A DNA stretch of 64,000 bases from Polyangiaceae bacterium (GTDB lineage Bacteria > Myxococcota_A > Polyangia > Polyangiales > Polyangiaceae). This document shows, piece after piece, positions 16,600 through 25,667 of this stretch. The stretch covers positions 160,950 through 224,949 of the forward strand of contig JAICUB010000004.1 of assembly GCA_025936045.1 (NCBI GenBank), written 5' to 3'. The notes under the pieces are model-generated. The model did not search any database. It saw nothing but the letters and a program-made list of their open reading frames with translations, and was not told where the DNA came from. The position numbers were made by a program, and so were the translations under genes. The stretch's first letter is position 1, and the number at the start of each line of letters is the position of its first letter.

Positions 16600-17666
16600 G
16601 CGCCGCCGCGTTCGCGAGCGCGCCGAGCCCGGAGCGGCTGCCCGACACGCACGCGATTCCGGAGCTGCTCGCGCGTTACGGCAAGCTCACGCGCCGCGCG
16701 ATGCTCGCCTACTTGCCGGACGGCGAGCCCGAGCCGTACCTCTACGGCCTACTCGGCGACTACCCGAAGCGCGGCGGTAAGATGATGCGAGCGAGCCTCT
16801 GCCTCGCGAGCGCGCGCGTCTTCGGAGCCGAGCTCGAGGACGCCGTGAGCTCGGCCGTGGCCATCGAGCTCCTGCACAATTCGTTTTTGATCCACGACGA
16901 CATCCAGGACGAGAGCGACGAACGCCGCGGCCGCCCCACGCTGCACAAGGTGCACGGCATCGGCCTCGCGCTGAACGCCGGTGAATCGCTGAGTCTGCTC
17001 AGCGTGCGCCCGTTGCGTGACAACGCCGCGCGCCTCGGGACGCGCCTCTCTCTGCGCATCTTCGAGGAAACGGAGCGTATGGCCTGGGAATCGGCCGAAG
17101 GCCAGGCGCTCGAGCTCGGCTGGCGCCACGAAAACCGCATGGACATCGACGAGGAGGCTTACCTCCTCATGGTCCTCAAAAAGACCTGCTGGCTCGCGAC
17201 GATTCACCCGTGCCGCATCGGCGCGCTGATCGGCGGCCGCGACACGCTCGAGCTCGACGCCTTCATCCGCTTCGGGTTTTTCCTCGGCGCCGCCTTCCAG
17301 ATCCAGGACGACGTCTTGAACCTCACCGCGGGGGAAGCTTACGGCAAGGAGCTGAACGGCGACTTGCTCGAGGGCAAGCGCACGCTGATGACCTGCCACG
17401 TCCACGCCCACGGCGGAGACGCCGGGCGCGCGCGGCTCGCGCGGCTCTTCGCGCAACCGCGCTCGGAGCGGAGCGCGAGCGAAATCCAGTGGCTCCGTGG
17501 AGCGATGGACGAGCTCGGCTCGATCGAGCACGCGCGTGCGGTCGCGCGCGGGCTCGCGGGCGCGGCGCTCCGAGAATTCGAAATCGTGTTCGGTGATCGG
17601 CCGGACTCCGCGGACAAGGAGTTCATCCACGGTCTCGTGCGCTGGGTCCTCGAGCGGGAAGCGTGA
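16596..17666 (+). CDS. Polyprenyl (isoprenyl diphosphate) synthase family protein
   Basis: The protein (356 residues) has the all-helical trans-prenyltransferase fold. KRGGKMMRASLCL near residue 60 contributes the diphosphate-binding lysine/arginine. The first aspartate-rich motif is DDIQDESDERRG from D101. The second is QIQDDVLNL at D238-D239, where the fifth position is Asn242 instead of the usual Asp. Synthases of this family add isopentenyl diphosphate to an allylic diphosphate; the changed second motif may alter metal binding or chain length, or make the enzyme act on another prenyl diphosphate. It overlaps the preceding gene by 4 bp, and the next gene starts 4 bp after its stop. Chain length cannot be read with confidence. 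Confidence 0.9.
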   Translation: MSAAAFASAPSPERLPDTHAIPELLARYGKLTRRAMLAYLPDGEPEPYLYGLLGDYPKRGGKMMRASLCLASARVFGAELEDAVSSAVAIELLHNSFLIHDDIQDESDERRGRPTLHKVHGIGLALNAGESLSLLSVRPLRDNAARLGTRLSLRIFEETERMAWESAEGQALELGWRHENRMDIDEEAYLLMVLKKTCWLATIHPCRIGALIGGRDTLELDAFIRFGFFLGAAFQIQDDVLNLTAGEAYGKELNGDLLEGKRTLMTCHVHAHGGDAGRARLARLFAQPRSERSASEIQWLRGAMDELGSIEHARAVARGLAGAALREFEIVFGDRPDSADKEFIHGLVRWVLEREA

Positions 17667-17670
17667 AGCG

Positions 17671-18984
17671 ATGAAGGAGCGTTTGCTCATCTACGGCGCG
17701 ACCGGGTACACCGGCCGCTTGCTCGCGCGGGAAGCGGGGCGAAGGAAGCTCCCCGTCGTGCTCGGCGCTCGCCGGCGCGAGCGGCTCGAAAGGCTGGCGG
17801 ACGAGCTCGACCTGCCGTACCGCGTGCTCGGGCTCGAGACGCCGGCCGAGCGCAAGCGCCGTCTGGACGAGGACGCGAAGCGGCCAATCCCGGGCCCGGA
17901 CGAGCTGCGAAAGTTGGCGGCTGCACCCAAACCGGCAGCTCGCCCGTCGCCGAACGCGGCCCTTTACAGCGCGCTCGCGGACGTGGGCGTCGTGTTGAAC
18001 GCCGCGGGACCGTTCGCGGAGACCTCGCTGCCGCTCGCGCGGGCATGCGTGAAAACGAACACGCACTACGTGGACATCTCGGGAGAATACGACGTTTTCC
18101 GTGAGCTCGACGGAGAGCTCGATCAAGAAGCGAAGAAGCACGACACGCTGATCGTGCCGGGCGCCGGCCTCACGGTCCTCGCCTCGGATTGTTTGATCCG
18201 AGACGCCGTCACGTGCGCGCGCGAGCGCGGCATGGGCGAGCCGCACAGCGTGCGGGTGGCGCTCTCGCGCGTGCCGGTAGTCTCGCGCGGCAGCGTGCGG
18301 ACGATGCTCGACTGCGTGCGCGACGGAGTGCGCATCCTGCGCAACGGCAAGGACGAGTTTTACCGGGTGGGGACGCTCGTACGCTCCTTCACGTTCGGCG
18401 AAGAGCGTGACTTCGAGCGGGATCAGCCGCGCATCTGCACGGCGATGTCGCTCGCCGACACGCTGACTGCGGGCGCAACGGCGGCGCGAGCCTTTCGTGG
18501 CCACTGGGAGCCCGCGCAAGCCGTACCCAACGTCGAAGCGTACCTCGAGGCGAGCAGCCTCGAGCGCACGGTCTACGAGCTCGGCGGCGAGTTCTCGCTC
18601 GCGCTCCGCGGCGGACCGCTGAAGCTCGTCGTCGATCGCGTGCTCGCGATGTGGCCCGAGGGTCCGCGCGCCGAAGAGCGCGACCAGACGACCCAGCAGA
18701 TCGTCGTCGAGGTCGAAGACCGTTACCGGCGCGGAGTGGAGCTTCGCCTCGCGACGAAGAACAGCTACGACTTCACGGTCGACAAGGCGCTCGAGCTCGC
18801 GGAGACGCTCTGCACGACGAAGTCCGAAGAGCGGGGCTTCGTGAGTCCGGCGTGGGTGCTGCCGAGCGGCATCATCGACGGAAACGACGAGTTCGGCTCG
18901 ACGGAGGGCTGGGGCGAGTGGCAGCTCAAGTATCGCGGTCTGCCGCGCCGCCGCGCTCCGAACGCGCCGGGGCCGCCCGCATGA
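17671..18984 (+). CDS. Saccharopine dehydrogenase / trans-acting enoyl reductase family protein
   Basis: From the ATG at 17671 the protein has 437 residues. It begins with an NAD(P)-binding Rossmann motif, LLIYGATGYTGRLLAREA, and continues with VVLNAAGPFAETSLPLARAC and THYVDISGEYDVF. This combination is typical of the saccharopine-dehydrogenase-like family that includes mycobacterial trans-acting enoyl reductases, which reduce enoyl bonds in lipid or polyketide intermediates, and archaeal geranylgeranyl-type reductase partners. An acidic/basic insert at residues 60-90 (ERKRRLDEDAKRP) is unusual. Placed between a prenyl synthase and a decarboxylase-like gene, it may reduce a prenyl or polyketide chain; this is inferred from context. 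It overlaps the next gene by 4 bp (ATGA). Confidence 0.85.
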   Translation: MKERLLIYGATGYTGRLLAREAGRRKLPVVLGARRRERLERLADELDLPYRVLGLETPAERKRRLDEDAKRPIPGPDELRKLAAAPKPAARPSPNAALYSALADVGVVLNAAGPFAETSLPLARACVKTNTHYVDISGEYDVFRELDGELDQEAKKHDTLIVPGAGLTVLASDCLIRDAVTCARERGMGEPHSVRVALSRVPVVSRGSVRTMLDCVRDGVRILRNGKDEFYRVGTLVRSFTFGEERDFERDQPRICTAMSLADTLTAGATAARAFRGHWEPAQAVPNVEAYLEASSLERTVYELGGEFSLALRGGPLKLVVDRVLAMWPEGPRAEERDQTTQQIVVEVEDRYRRGVELRLATKNSYDFTVDKALELAETLCTTKSEERGFVSPAWVLPSGIIDGNDEFGSTEGWGEWQLKYRGLPRRRAPNAPGPPA

Positions 18985-20930
18985 CCTCCGGGGCGGGCCG
19001 GGGGCCCGACTCGAGGCCCAGTGTGCCGCCGCCGTCACGCCGGCCGAGCGTGCCGCCGCGTTCGCCGCGTTCGACTCTCGCTCCGAGCTCCGGCAGCGAT
19101 TTTCAGTCGACGACCCCTTACGCGCTGCCGAAAGTGAGCGTCCTCGGCGGGACGTTCCGCAGCGACGACGCGACGCTCGGCGCGCTCTGCCGGACGCTCT
19201 TCGGCGAAAAGAGCGAGTGGGCACCCGCCTCGAGCGAGCTCTTCTTCGACCTCGGGCGCGTCGAAAGCGAAACGCCGTGGTGGTTTCTCTGCTTTCGCAT
19301 GCTCGTGCGGAGCGCCCGTGGGGAGGTGCGAGCCGCAGTGTCGCACGCGTTCATCGACATCGATCGCATCCCCGCGCTCACCGTCGGTCGCGAGATTTTC
19401 GGCTTCCCGGCGCTCGCCGCCCGCTTCGTGTTCACCCCCTCACTCGAGCAGGGTGGCGGGTTCGGCACGAGCGGCAGCGTCTCGATCGAGACGGACGTGC
19501 TGACGGCGACCTCTCACGTGGTCGCCAAAAGCGTGGTCGCGCGCGTGAGCTGGAAGCCCGACGCGAGCGGTTCGCCGAGCGCGCGCATCGCCTGGCGCGA
19601 CCTCGCGAACGAGTGGCTGACGGCGGAGGCCCCCGCGAGCGGGCCGTTTCCGTTCGTGCAGCTCAAACAGATCCGCGACGCCATCGAGCCGGGCCGCGCC
19701 TGCTTTCAGGACCTGGTCCTCGGCGACGTCGCGCTTCACGCGAGCGCCGAGCACGCCGATCCGGAGGTCGAGCTCACGCTGCACGACTACCGGAGCCTCC
19801 CGCTCGCGACGAGCCTCGGACAGCGCCGCGCGGGCGAGACCGGCGACGGCGCGGCCGACGTGAGCGTGCACCACGGCTACTCCGTCGGACGGCTGAGCCT
19901 CACGTTCTCGATCCCCGCCGTCGAGAAGCCGTCACGCGCCTCCGTCAAGCAGCGCGTGCCCTTCAGCTTTCGCGGCGGTGACCCGCAGTTCGCGCCCGAA
20001 TACGATTTTCGGAACGTGAGCCTCACGGGCTTCATTTTGCCCGCCGCGCGCTCGCAATTGAAACGCATCATCGACGCGCAATTGAACGAGCCGTACCCCG
20101 ATCGCAGCTACTTCTACGAGCCCGTGAGCACGGACGTCATCGTCGAGTACATCGATTACGGCTCGATGGTCGCGGCCAATCCGCCGCCGCACCTCGAGAT
20201 CGACGACAGCGCGGGACAGCACGAGCTCGTCTTTCGCGTGCTCGTCGGGCGCGTGGATCGCGGCTCGCGCGTCGCGAAGAAGCCGGCCATGTTCTGTCCC
20301 TTCGTGTTCGTGGACAGCACTTGGTCACTGATCTCCGGGCGCGAAATCATGGGTTACCCGAAGGAGCTCGCGACGTTCACCCGCTACGTCGAGGACGGGG
20401 AGCTCGCGGCATGCTGCGTGCGCTCGCGCGACCGAACGGGCGCCGTGGCGGACGTGCTCACCCTCGACTGCCGTCGCGAACAGACATTTCGGGGCCTCGA
20501 TTTCGAGCGCGACGCTCAGCCGCGCACCACGAGCGCGACGCACCCCGCCGCGAAAGAACGGCGCCCCCGCACGCGCGCGCATCCGTGGTGGGGCCTCGAC
20601 TCACTGCAAGGCTCGGCCGACTTCGGCAACGTCGTCGGCCCCTGGCTGCGCGGCCTCGACTACGGCTTCGGCGCCGTCTTGCTCAAGCGTTTCGGCGCCG
20701 CGAGCGCGCCGCAAACGGCGTGTTACGTCGAAATTCTCGAAGGCGACTACATCATCCAAAACGCCGACGTGAACCTCCCGCCCACGCGCGCGCGCCTCGA
20801 CTTCGGCGCGGCCGACCCCTTCGGCCTCAAAGCGAAATTCGGCCTGAGCGCCCACGTCCTCGTCCCCGCGGGCAGCTGGTACCGCGCGAGCTGCGATTTT
20901 CGCGTCAGAATCCTCGACCCCCTCGCGTGA
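18981..20930 (+). CDS. Tandem acetoacetate-decarboxylase-like protein
   Basis: The protein (649 residues from the ATG at 18981) has a Ser/Pro/Arg-rich N-terminus of about 45 residues and then two related halves. Both halves carry the acetoacetate-decarboxylase-type strand-turn: GREIFGFPALAARF from residue 136 and GREIMGYPKELATF from residue 453. In the second half, Lys461 sits where the decarboxylase family has its Schiff-base lysine; in the first half that place is Ala144. The protein therefore looks like an internal duplication with one possibly active and one degenerate domain. True decarboxylases are about 250 residues and normally have two adjacent lysines; here the second is Glu. Function is unknown; beta-keto acid decarboxylation or lipid binding are options. 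It is the last gene of the operon. Confidence 0.7.
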   Translation: MTSGAGRGPDSRPSVPPPSRRPSVPPRSPRSTLAPSSGSDFQSTTPYALPKVSVLGGTFRSDDATLGALCRTLFGEKSEWAPASSELFFDLGRVESETPWWFLCFRMLVRSARGEVRAAVSHAFIDIDRIPALTVGREIFGFPALAARFVFTPSLEQGGGFGTSGSVSIETDVLTATSHVVAKSVVARVSWKPDASGSPSARIAWRDLANEWLTAEAPASGPFPFVQLKQIRDAIEPGRACFQDLVLGDVALHASAEHADPEVELTLHDYRSLPLATSLGQRRAGETGDGAADVSVHHGYSVGRLSLTFSIPAVEKPSRASVKQRVPFSFRGGDPQFAPEYDFRNVSLTGFILPAARSQLKRIIDAQLNEPYPDRSYFYEPVSTDVIVEYIDYGSMVAANPPPHLEIDDSAGQHELVFRVLVGRVDRGSRVAKKPAMFCPFVFVDSTWSLISGREIMGYPKELATFTRYVEDGELAACCVRSRDRTGAVADVLTLDCRREQTFRGLDFERDAQPRTTSATHPAAKERRPRTRAHPWWGLDSLQGSADFGNVVGPWLRGLDYGFGAVLLKRFGAASAPQTACYVEILEGDYIIQNADVNLPPTRARLDFGAADPFGLKAKFGLSAHVLVPAGSWYRASCDFRVRILDPLA

Positions 20931-20994
20931 AGGATTTGGTTTTGCCGCACGTCGCCGGGCGTCGCGTGCTGCCAGCGCCTGCGCGTCTTCTCCG

Positions 20995-23900
20995 CTAACG
21001 CGCGACCAGCCTGGCCTCGGCCGCGCGAAGCTCTTCGTGATCCTCCCCCGCGTCTCGCGACCTCGACAATAACTCGCGCATCCTGGCGAGCTCCGCGTTC
21101 CCGGGACCCGGCAGCGGGTCACCGAGACTCAAGAGCGCGCGAAGCTCGAGCTCGTGGGCTCCCTGCGCGCGGGCGACCGCTGCCGCACGCAGGATTTCTT
21201 CGCGCCAGCGCGGGTCCTTCCCGCCGCTCGCAGCGTGCTGGATTTCGCCGCGCAGGCGGTGGTGCTCGGAGGCCATGAAGGCTTCTCCCGAGCGCTTTGC
21301 TTGGGCGTCCGCCTCGTCGAGCGTCACGAGCGCGCTCGCGGCGTCGCCGGCCGCGCGCTGACACAACGCGAGCCCCCACAGGAAAAACGGGCGATTGAGC
21401 TCGGCGCCGCCCGCCTGCCAGAGGCCGAGCATGTGCGTGAGTACCGGAATCGACGCCGCGGGCTCCGCGCTGCCCCGCGCGATCGCGCCGTGCATGCTGG
21501 CCGCACCGAGCCACACCGGAAAGCCGTGTTCCTCCGCGATCGCGGCGCCGCGTGCGGCATGCTGCGCAGCTTCGGCGAAACGCCCGCGCGCGTTGTTGTG
21601 AAGCGCGGCGAACGCATGCGCGTAGGCGCGATTGAACGGACGCAGCAGCCGCTCCGCGAGCTCGAGCGCCTCGGCCTGCACCCGCTCGGACCTCTGCACC
21701 TCGCCCATCATCCAGGCGACGATGGCCTGGAGCGACAAGCTCGCCACGCCCGGATCCTGCAACGAGGGGTACGCGAGCGTCTCACCGTCGTGCGCACGAT
21801 AAAGCGCGATCGCGCGCTCGAGCTCGACGCGGCCGGCGGCGAGCGCGCCTTGATACACGAGCGTGTAGCCGAGGGCCGTCGCGCTCTCGATCAAATCCGC
21901 GGGGCTGCCGCTCTGCTCGGCGACGCGCACGCATTCCTCGGCGAGGTCGCGCGCCGTAGCGAGCTCGGCGCGCACGATGTAGAAGGTGCAGAGGCCGCGG
22001 AGCGCCGGGAACAGCACGGCGTGGTTCGCGTGTTTGCGGCAGAGCTCGAGCGAGCGGCGATACGCCGCCTCCACCTCGGGCGCCGCGTAACCCTGCGTCG
22101 CCGACGTCGCGAGTCCGAGCGCGACGGAGAGATCGATGTCGTGTTCGTCGCGCAGCGGCGACGGCTCGAGCCGCGCCACGAGCTCGAGCCCGCGCAGGAG
22201 GTGCCTGCGCGCCTCCATGTGCGCGGCGTGCGCCGAGGCGACGCGCGCGGCTTCACGTAGATACGCGATCGCGCGCGGGAAAGCGCCGGCCTCGCGGAAA
22301 TGGTGTGCGAGCACGGCCGGGTCCTCGGTGCGTCCCTCGCGCACGCGCTCCTCGAGCACGTCGCCGATACGCTGATGAAGCTCGCGCCGCGTACTGCGAA
22401 GCATCATCGCGTAGGCGGCGTCCTGGAGCAGCACGTGCTTGAAGCTGCAGGCGGCGCGCGCGTCGGCCGGGACGCGCACGATGTCCGCGTCGGCCAGCGT
22501 CGTGAGCGCGGACGCGACCTCGGCTTCGGGCACGGCCAAGACGGCCGCCAGGAGCTCGCGCGTGAACTCACGACCGATGGCGGACGCCACGTGCACCACG
22601 TCCTTCACGTCGGCGATGCGATCGAGACGAGCCGCGAGCGAATCCTGCAGCGCCGAAGGGATCGCGCCGAGCTCCGGGCCGCGCACGCCGCCGCCCTCGG
22701 GGGAGAGCGCGCCCGCTTCGAGCATGGCTTTCGTGAGCTCCTCGACGAACAGCGGGACGCCCTCGCCCTTCGCGAGGATGTGCTCGACGGTCGCCGGGCC
22801 GAGCGGCTCGTCACGCGTCAGCTCGCGCACGAGCCGCTCCGAGTCGGCGCGGTCGAGCCGCGTCAAATCGAGGAGCGTCGTGGGGCATTTCGGCAGGTCG
22901 GCGTTTGCGCCGGGGCGGACCGTGATGACGACGAGGATCGGTCGCTCGGCGATGCTCGCGACGACCTCGTGCAAAAGCTCGATCGTCGTCGGATCGGCCC
23001 AGTGCAGATCCTCGACGAGCACGAGCAGCGGAGCGACGCGCGCCGCCGAGTAAAACTGCTGCTTGAGCGCGAAGAAGGTGCGCTGCTTCAGTCGCTCCGC
23101 GGAATCACTGAACGGGGAGAAGCGGGCGCCGAACGGGATGTCGAGGAGCGAGGCGAGCACGCGCGTGAGGCCCTCGTCGGAACTCGAGCTCGTGCGCGCG
23201 ACGAAATCGGCGACCTTGTCGAGCTTCGAGCCCGGCGTGTCGTCGGGCAGGATCGCCGAAGCGCGCTCGATCTGCCGGATGACGGGAAAGAGCGCCGAGT
23301 CCTGGAAGCGGGGCGCGCACTGATAGCGGAGGATGGAGTGCGGCTCGGCGGCGACGCGCTGCCGGAGTTCGTGAACCAGCCGCGATTTACCGAGGCCGGC
23401 CTCGCCTTGGATCACGACGAGCTCACCTGCGCCGCTCCGAGCCGTTTGCCAGGCCGAGAGCAGCGCCGCCATTTCCTTCTCACGGCCGACGAGCGGAAGC
23501 TCGGGCGAGCGGCGCGGCGCTCGAGCCGCGGCGTCCTGCTCGCGACGCTCGCGCAAGACGTGCCACAGGGGAACCGGCTTGTCGAAGCCCTTCGGCGTGC
23601 TCGCGCCGAGCGAGGCACACTCGAAAGACGCCTCGACGAGGCGCTTGGTGACCTCGGATATGACCACCGAGTCGGGCGCGGCACCCGACTGCAGGCGCGC
23701 AGCGAGGTTCGTCGTCTGGCCGAAGACGACTTCGTCGAACGACGTGCCCGAAACGAGCAGCGGATCGATGACGACGACGCCGGTCGCGAGCCCCACGCGC
23801 GCATGCAACTTGACCTCGAGGTGCGTGTCGAGCGCGCTCACGGCCGAGACGAGCTCGAGGCCGGCGCGCACGGCGCGCGCGGCATCGTCCTCGTGCGCGA

Positions 23901-24258
23901 CCGGATAGGAGAAGAGGGCGAGCACCCCGTCGCCCATGTAGCTTACGATGAAGCCTTCGTGACGAGCGATGACGTCGCGTGCGCAATCGCGAAACGCATG
24001 TAGAACCTCGCGCAAGTCCTCCGGATCGAGCCGAACCGAGAGACTGGTCGAGTCGACGAGATCGCAGAAGAGGACGGTGGTTTGTCGGCGTTCGGGGTTG
24101 CCGAGCGGGCTCCGGCGCTGGCCGCTGCCGGGCCGGCCCGCACTCTGCGACTTCGGCTGGCCTGCCGGCTCCGCGTCACTCGCTCCAGACACGACCGCGC
24201 CGCACGCGGCGCACACCGGGCCGTCGGGAACCTCGCGGTGACAGCGGACGCACTGCAC
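20995..24258 (-). CDS. Zinc-ribbon / class III nucleotidyl cyclase / AAA ATPase / TPR regulator
   Basis: The protein (1087 residues, GTG start) has four parts. Residues 3-20 form a zinc ribbon (CVRC...CAAC). About 58-235 is a class III adenylate/guanylate cyclase domain with the two metal aspartates in LFCDLVDST and YMGDGVLAL, and NLAARLQ supplying the transition-state Asn/Arg. About 255-620 is an AAA/NACHT-like ATPase with Walker A GEAGLGKSRLV and the aspartate-rich LVLVEDLHWAD. The remainder is helical TPR-like repeats (ALGLATSATQGYAAPE, RAYAHAFAALHNNA). Such architecture is common in Myxococcota and mycobacteria, but inputs are unknown. The cyclase residues look complete, so cNMP synthesis is plausible. 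It converges on the decarboxylase-like gene with 64 bp between stops, where I see no clear terminator. Confidence 0.88.
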   Translation of the reverse strand: MQCVRCHREVPDGPVCAACGAVVSGASDAEPAGQPKSQSAGRPGSGQRRSPLGNPERRQTTVLFCDLVDSTSLSVRLDPEDLREVLHAFRDCARDVIARHEGFIVSYMGDGVLALFSYPVAHEDDAARAVRAGLELVSAVSALDTHLEVKLHARVGLATGVVVIDPLLVSGTSFDEVVFGQTTNLAARLQSGAAPDSVVISEVTKRLVEASFECASLGASTPKGFDKPVPLWHVLRERREQDAAARAPRRSPELPLVGREKEMAALLSAWQTARSGAGELVVIQGEAGLGKSRLVHELRQRVAAEPHSILRYQCAPRFQDSALFPVIRQIERASAILPDDTPGSKLDKVADFVARTSSSSDEGLTRVLASLLDIPFGARFSPFSDSAERLKQRTFFALKQQFYSAARVAPLLVLVEDLHWADPTTIELLHEVVASIAERPILVVITVRPGANADLPKCPTTLLDLTRLDRADSERLVRELTRDEPLGPATVEHILAKGEGVPLFVEELTKAMLEAGALSPEGGGVRGPELGAIPSALQDSLAARLDRIADVKDVVHVASAIGREFTRELLAAVLAVPEAEVASALTTLADADIVRVPADARAACSFKHVLLQDAAYAMMLRSTRRELHQRIGDVLEERVREGRTEDPAVLAHHFREAGAFPRAIAYLREAARVASAHAAHMEARRHLLRGLELVARLEPSPLRDEHDIDLSVALGLATSATQGYAAPEVEAAYRRSLELCRKHANHAVLFPALRGLCTFYIVRAELATARDLAEECVRVAEQSGSPADLIESATALGYTLVYQGALAAGRVELERAIALYRAHDGETLAYPSLQDPGVASLSLQAIVAWMMGEVQRSERVQAEALELAERLLRPFNRAYAHAFAALHNNARGRFAEAAQHAARGAAIAEEHGFPVWLGAASMHGAIARGSAEPAASIPVLTHMLGLWQAGGAELNRPFFLWGLALCQRAAGDAASALVTLDEADAQAKRSGEAFMASEHHRLRGEIQHAASGGKDPRWREEILRAAAVARAQGAHELELRALLSLGDPLPGPGNAELARMRELLSRSRDAGEDHEELRAAEARLVAR

Positions 24259-24391
24259 GATTGAGCAAGCGTACTACCACGGCGCGCGCTCGCGTAGGCA
24301 AAGCCGCGGCGGGCTTGCGGGAACCTTGGGGCGCCGCCCTTCGCGCGTCGGCACACGCGCGGCCCACTGACTTCGCGGCCGCTCGGGCAGC

Positions 24392-25528
24392 CTAGGGACA
24401 GCTAGCTTGCCAGGCTATTTTCGTGTTCGTCGGGTCCGTCGTGTCGCCGCTGTAGTTGTTGAGCCACATGACGCTGCTCGACGGATCGGTGCTCGTCGCC
24501 GTCGTGCTGATCGAGCTCGCGGCGTCGAAGGTGAAGCTCTGCGGGGTCGCAAGGCTGACCGAGATCGAGTCGACGTAAACGACCGTCTTTGCCGGCGCCG
24601 GGTTCGTCGCGTTCGCCCCCGCGATCTCGATGCCGATACGCTTGATGCTGTTCTTCGTGAGGTTGGTCCCCCGCGGGTCTTCCGCGCCGACGTTCCAGCT
24701 CATGGTCTTCCACCCAGCGCCCACGAAGGAGGCGATGGTGGAGATGTTGCCCGGCGCAGGATTCAGAAAATGGAAGCTCCCCGAGTCTTGAACGAAGAGA
24801 TCGACGATGCCGCCGGCGCCCGACGATACGTAAAAGTCCATCGAGACCGTCACGGTGGTGGCGCTCATATCGACGGGACTCGTGAAGGAAACGTCGAAGT
24901 GCGCCTTGTCGCTCGCAGCAGTGAGCGGAACCGTGAGGACGGCGCAGCCGGTGCGCCCGCTCCCGCCCGAGCCTCCCGCGCCGGCCATGCCCGCGCTCGA
25001 CCCAGCGCTGCCGCCACTGCCGCTCATGCCGGTCGTACCGCTCATGCCGGCTCCCGAGTTGCCGCCCGTCTCGACGCCGCCGGAACCCGCGCCCGCGGAG
25101 CCGCCCTTTCCCCCACTGCTGCCACTGCTGCCGCCACTGCCGCCCTTGCCCGAGCTGCCGCCCGATCCGCTGGTGCCGCCCTCAGCCGTCATGCCGGCCT
25201 CACCAGCCTCCCCCGCCATCTCGCTGCCGCCGGTCCCGCCCAGCATGCCACCCCCGCTGGCGCCGGCTCCGCTCGTGCCGCCACGGCCGGCCCCCACGCC
25301 GCCCGCACCGCCGACCAACGGCGCACCGCCGGTCGAGCCGCCGGTCGACCCGCCGCTACCGCCCGTGGAGCCGCCCGTGCCGCCGCCACCGGTACCCCCC
25401 TGGGCGTCGGTACCACCGGTGCCACCGGACGTGTCACCACTGCCAACGAGGAGCGACGGGTCGTAGACGTTGCAGCCCACCGCGATCAAGATCGCCCCGG
25501 CCGCCACTCGTCGTACGTTTCGGGTCAT
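24392..25528 (-). CDS. Gly/Ser-rich lipoprotein with C-terminal beta-sandwich domain
   Basis: This 378-residue protein has a lipoprotein signal (MTRNVRRVAAGAILIAVGC) and then about 165 residues of Gly/Ser/Thr/Ala repeats (GGSGGSTGGS and variants). The C-terminal 180 residues form what looks like a carbohydrate-binding-type beta-sandwich: VPLTAASDKAHFDVSF, TVTVSMDFYVSS, GWKTMSWNVG and VVYVDSISVS, the last being a typical strand of CBM-like domains. No catalytic motif is seen. It is probably a surface lipoprotein whose domain is displayed on a long flexible linker, as with the pectate lyase. Binding of a glycan is inferred from fold impression only. Confidence 0.7.
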   Translation of the reverse strand: MTRNVRRVAAGAILIAVGCNVYDPSLLVGSGDTSGGTGGTDAQGGTGGGGTGGSTGGSGGSTGGSTGGAPLVGGAGGVGAGRGGTSGAGASGGGMLGGTGGSEMAGEAGEAGMTAEGGTSGSGGSSGKGGSGGSSGSSGGKGGSAGAGSGGVETGGNSGAGMSGTTGMSGSGGSAGSSAGMAGAGGSGGSGRTGCAVLTVPLTAASDKAHFDVSFTSPVDMSATTVTVSMDFYVSSGAGGIVDLFVQDSGSFHFLNPAPGNISTIASFVGAGWKTMSWNVGAEDPRGTNLTKNSIKRIGIEIAGANATNPAPAKTVVYVDSISVSLATPQSFTFDAASSISTTATSTDPSSSVMWLNNYSGDTTDPTNTKIAWQASCP

Positions 25529-25667
25529 GGTCCGCCGGTCTTTCGCTCTGCACCGTTGCTGCGGGGGTAGCCCGCCGCACTACGCCCCCAATCTAGCAGG
25601 ATTTCAGGCCGCTCGCCCAAAGACGCGCGACGGAGGCCGCCCGCATGCTTTCGTCGACGCGCGGGAC

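Noticed and set aside
22300..24003. A 567-residue plus-strand frame opposite the cyclase-AAA gene
   Set aside because: No recognisable motif; composition typical of an antisense shadow, while the minus strand encodes clear catalytic motifs.
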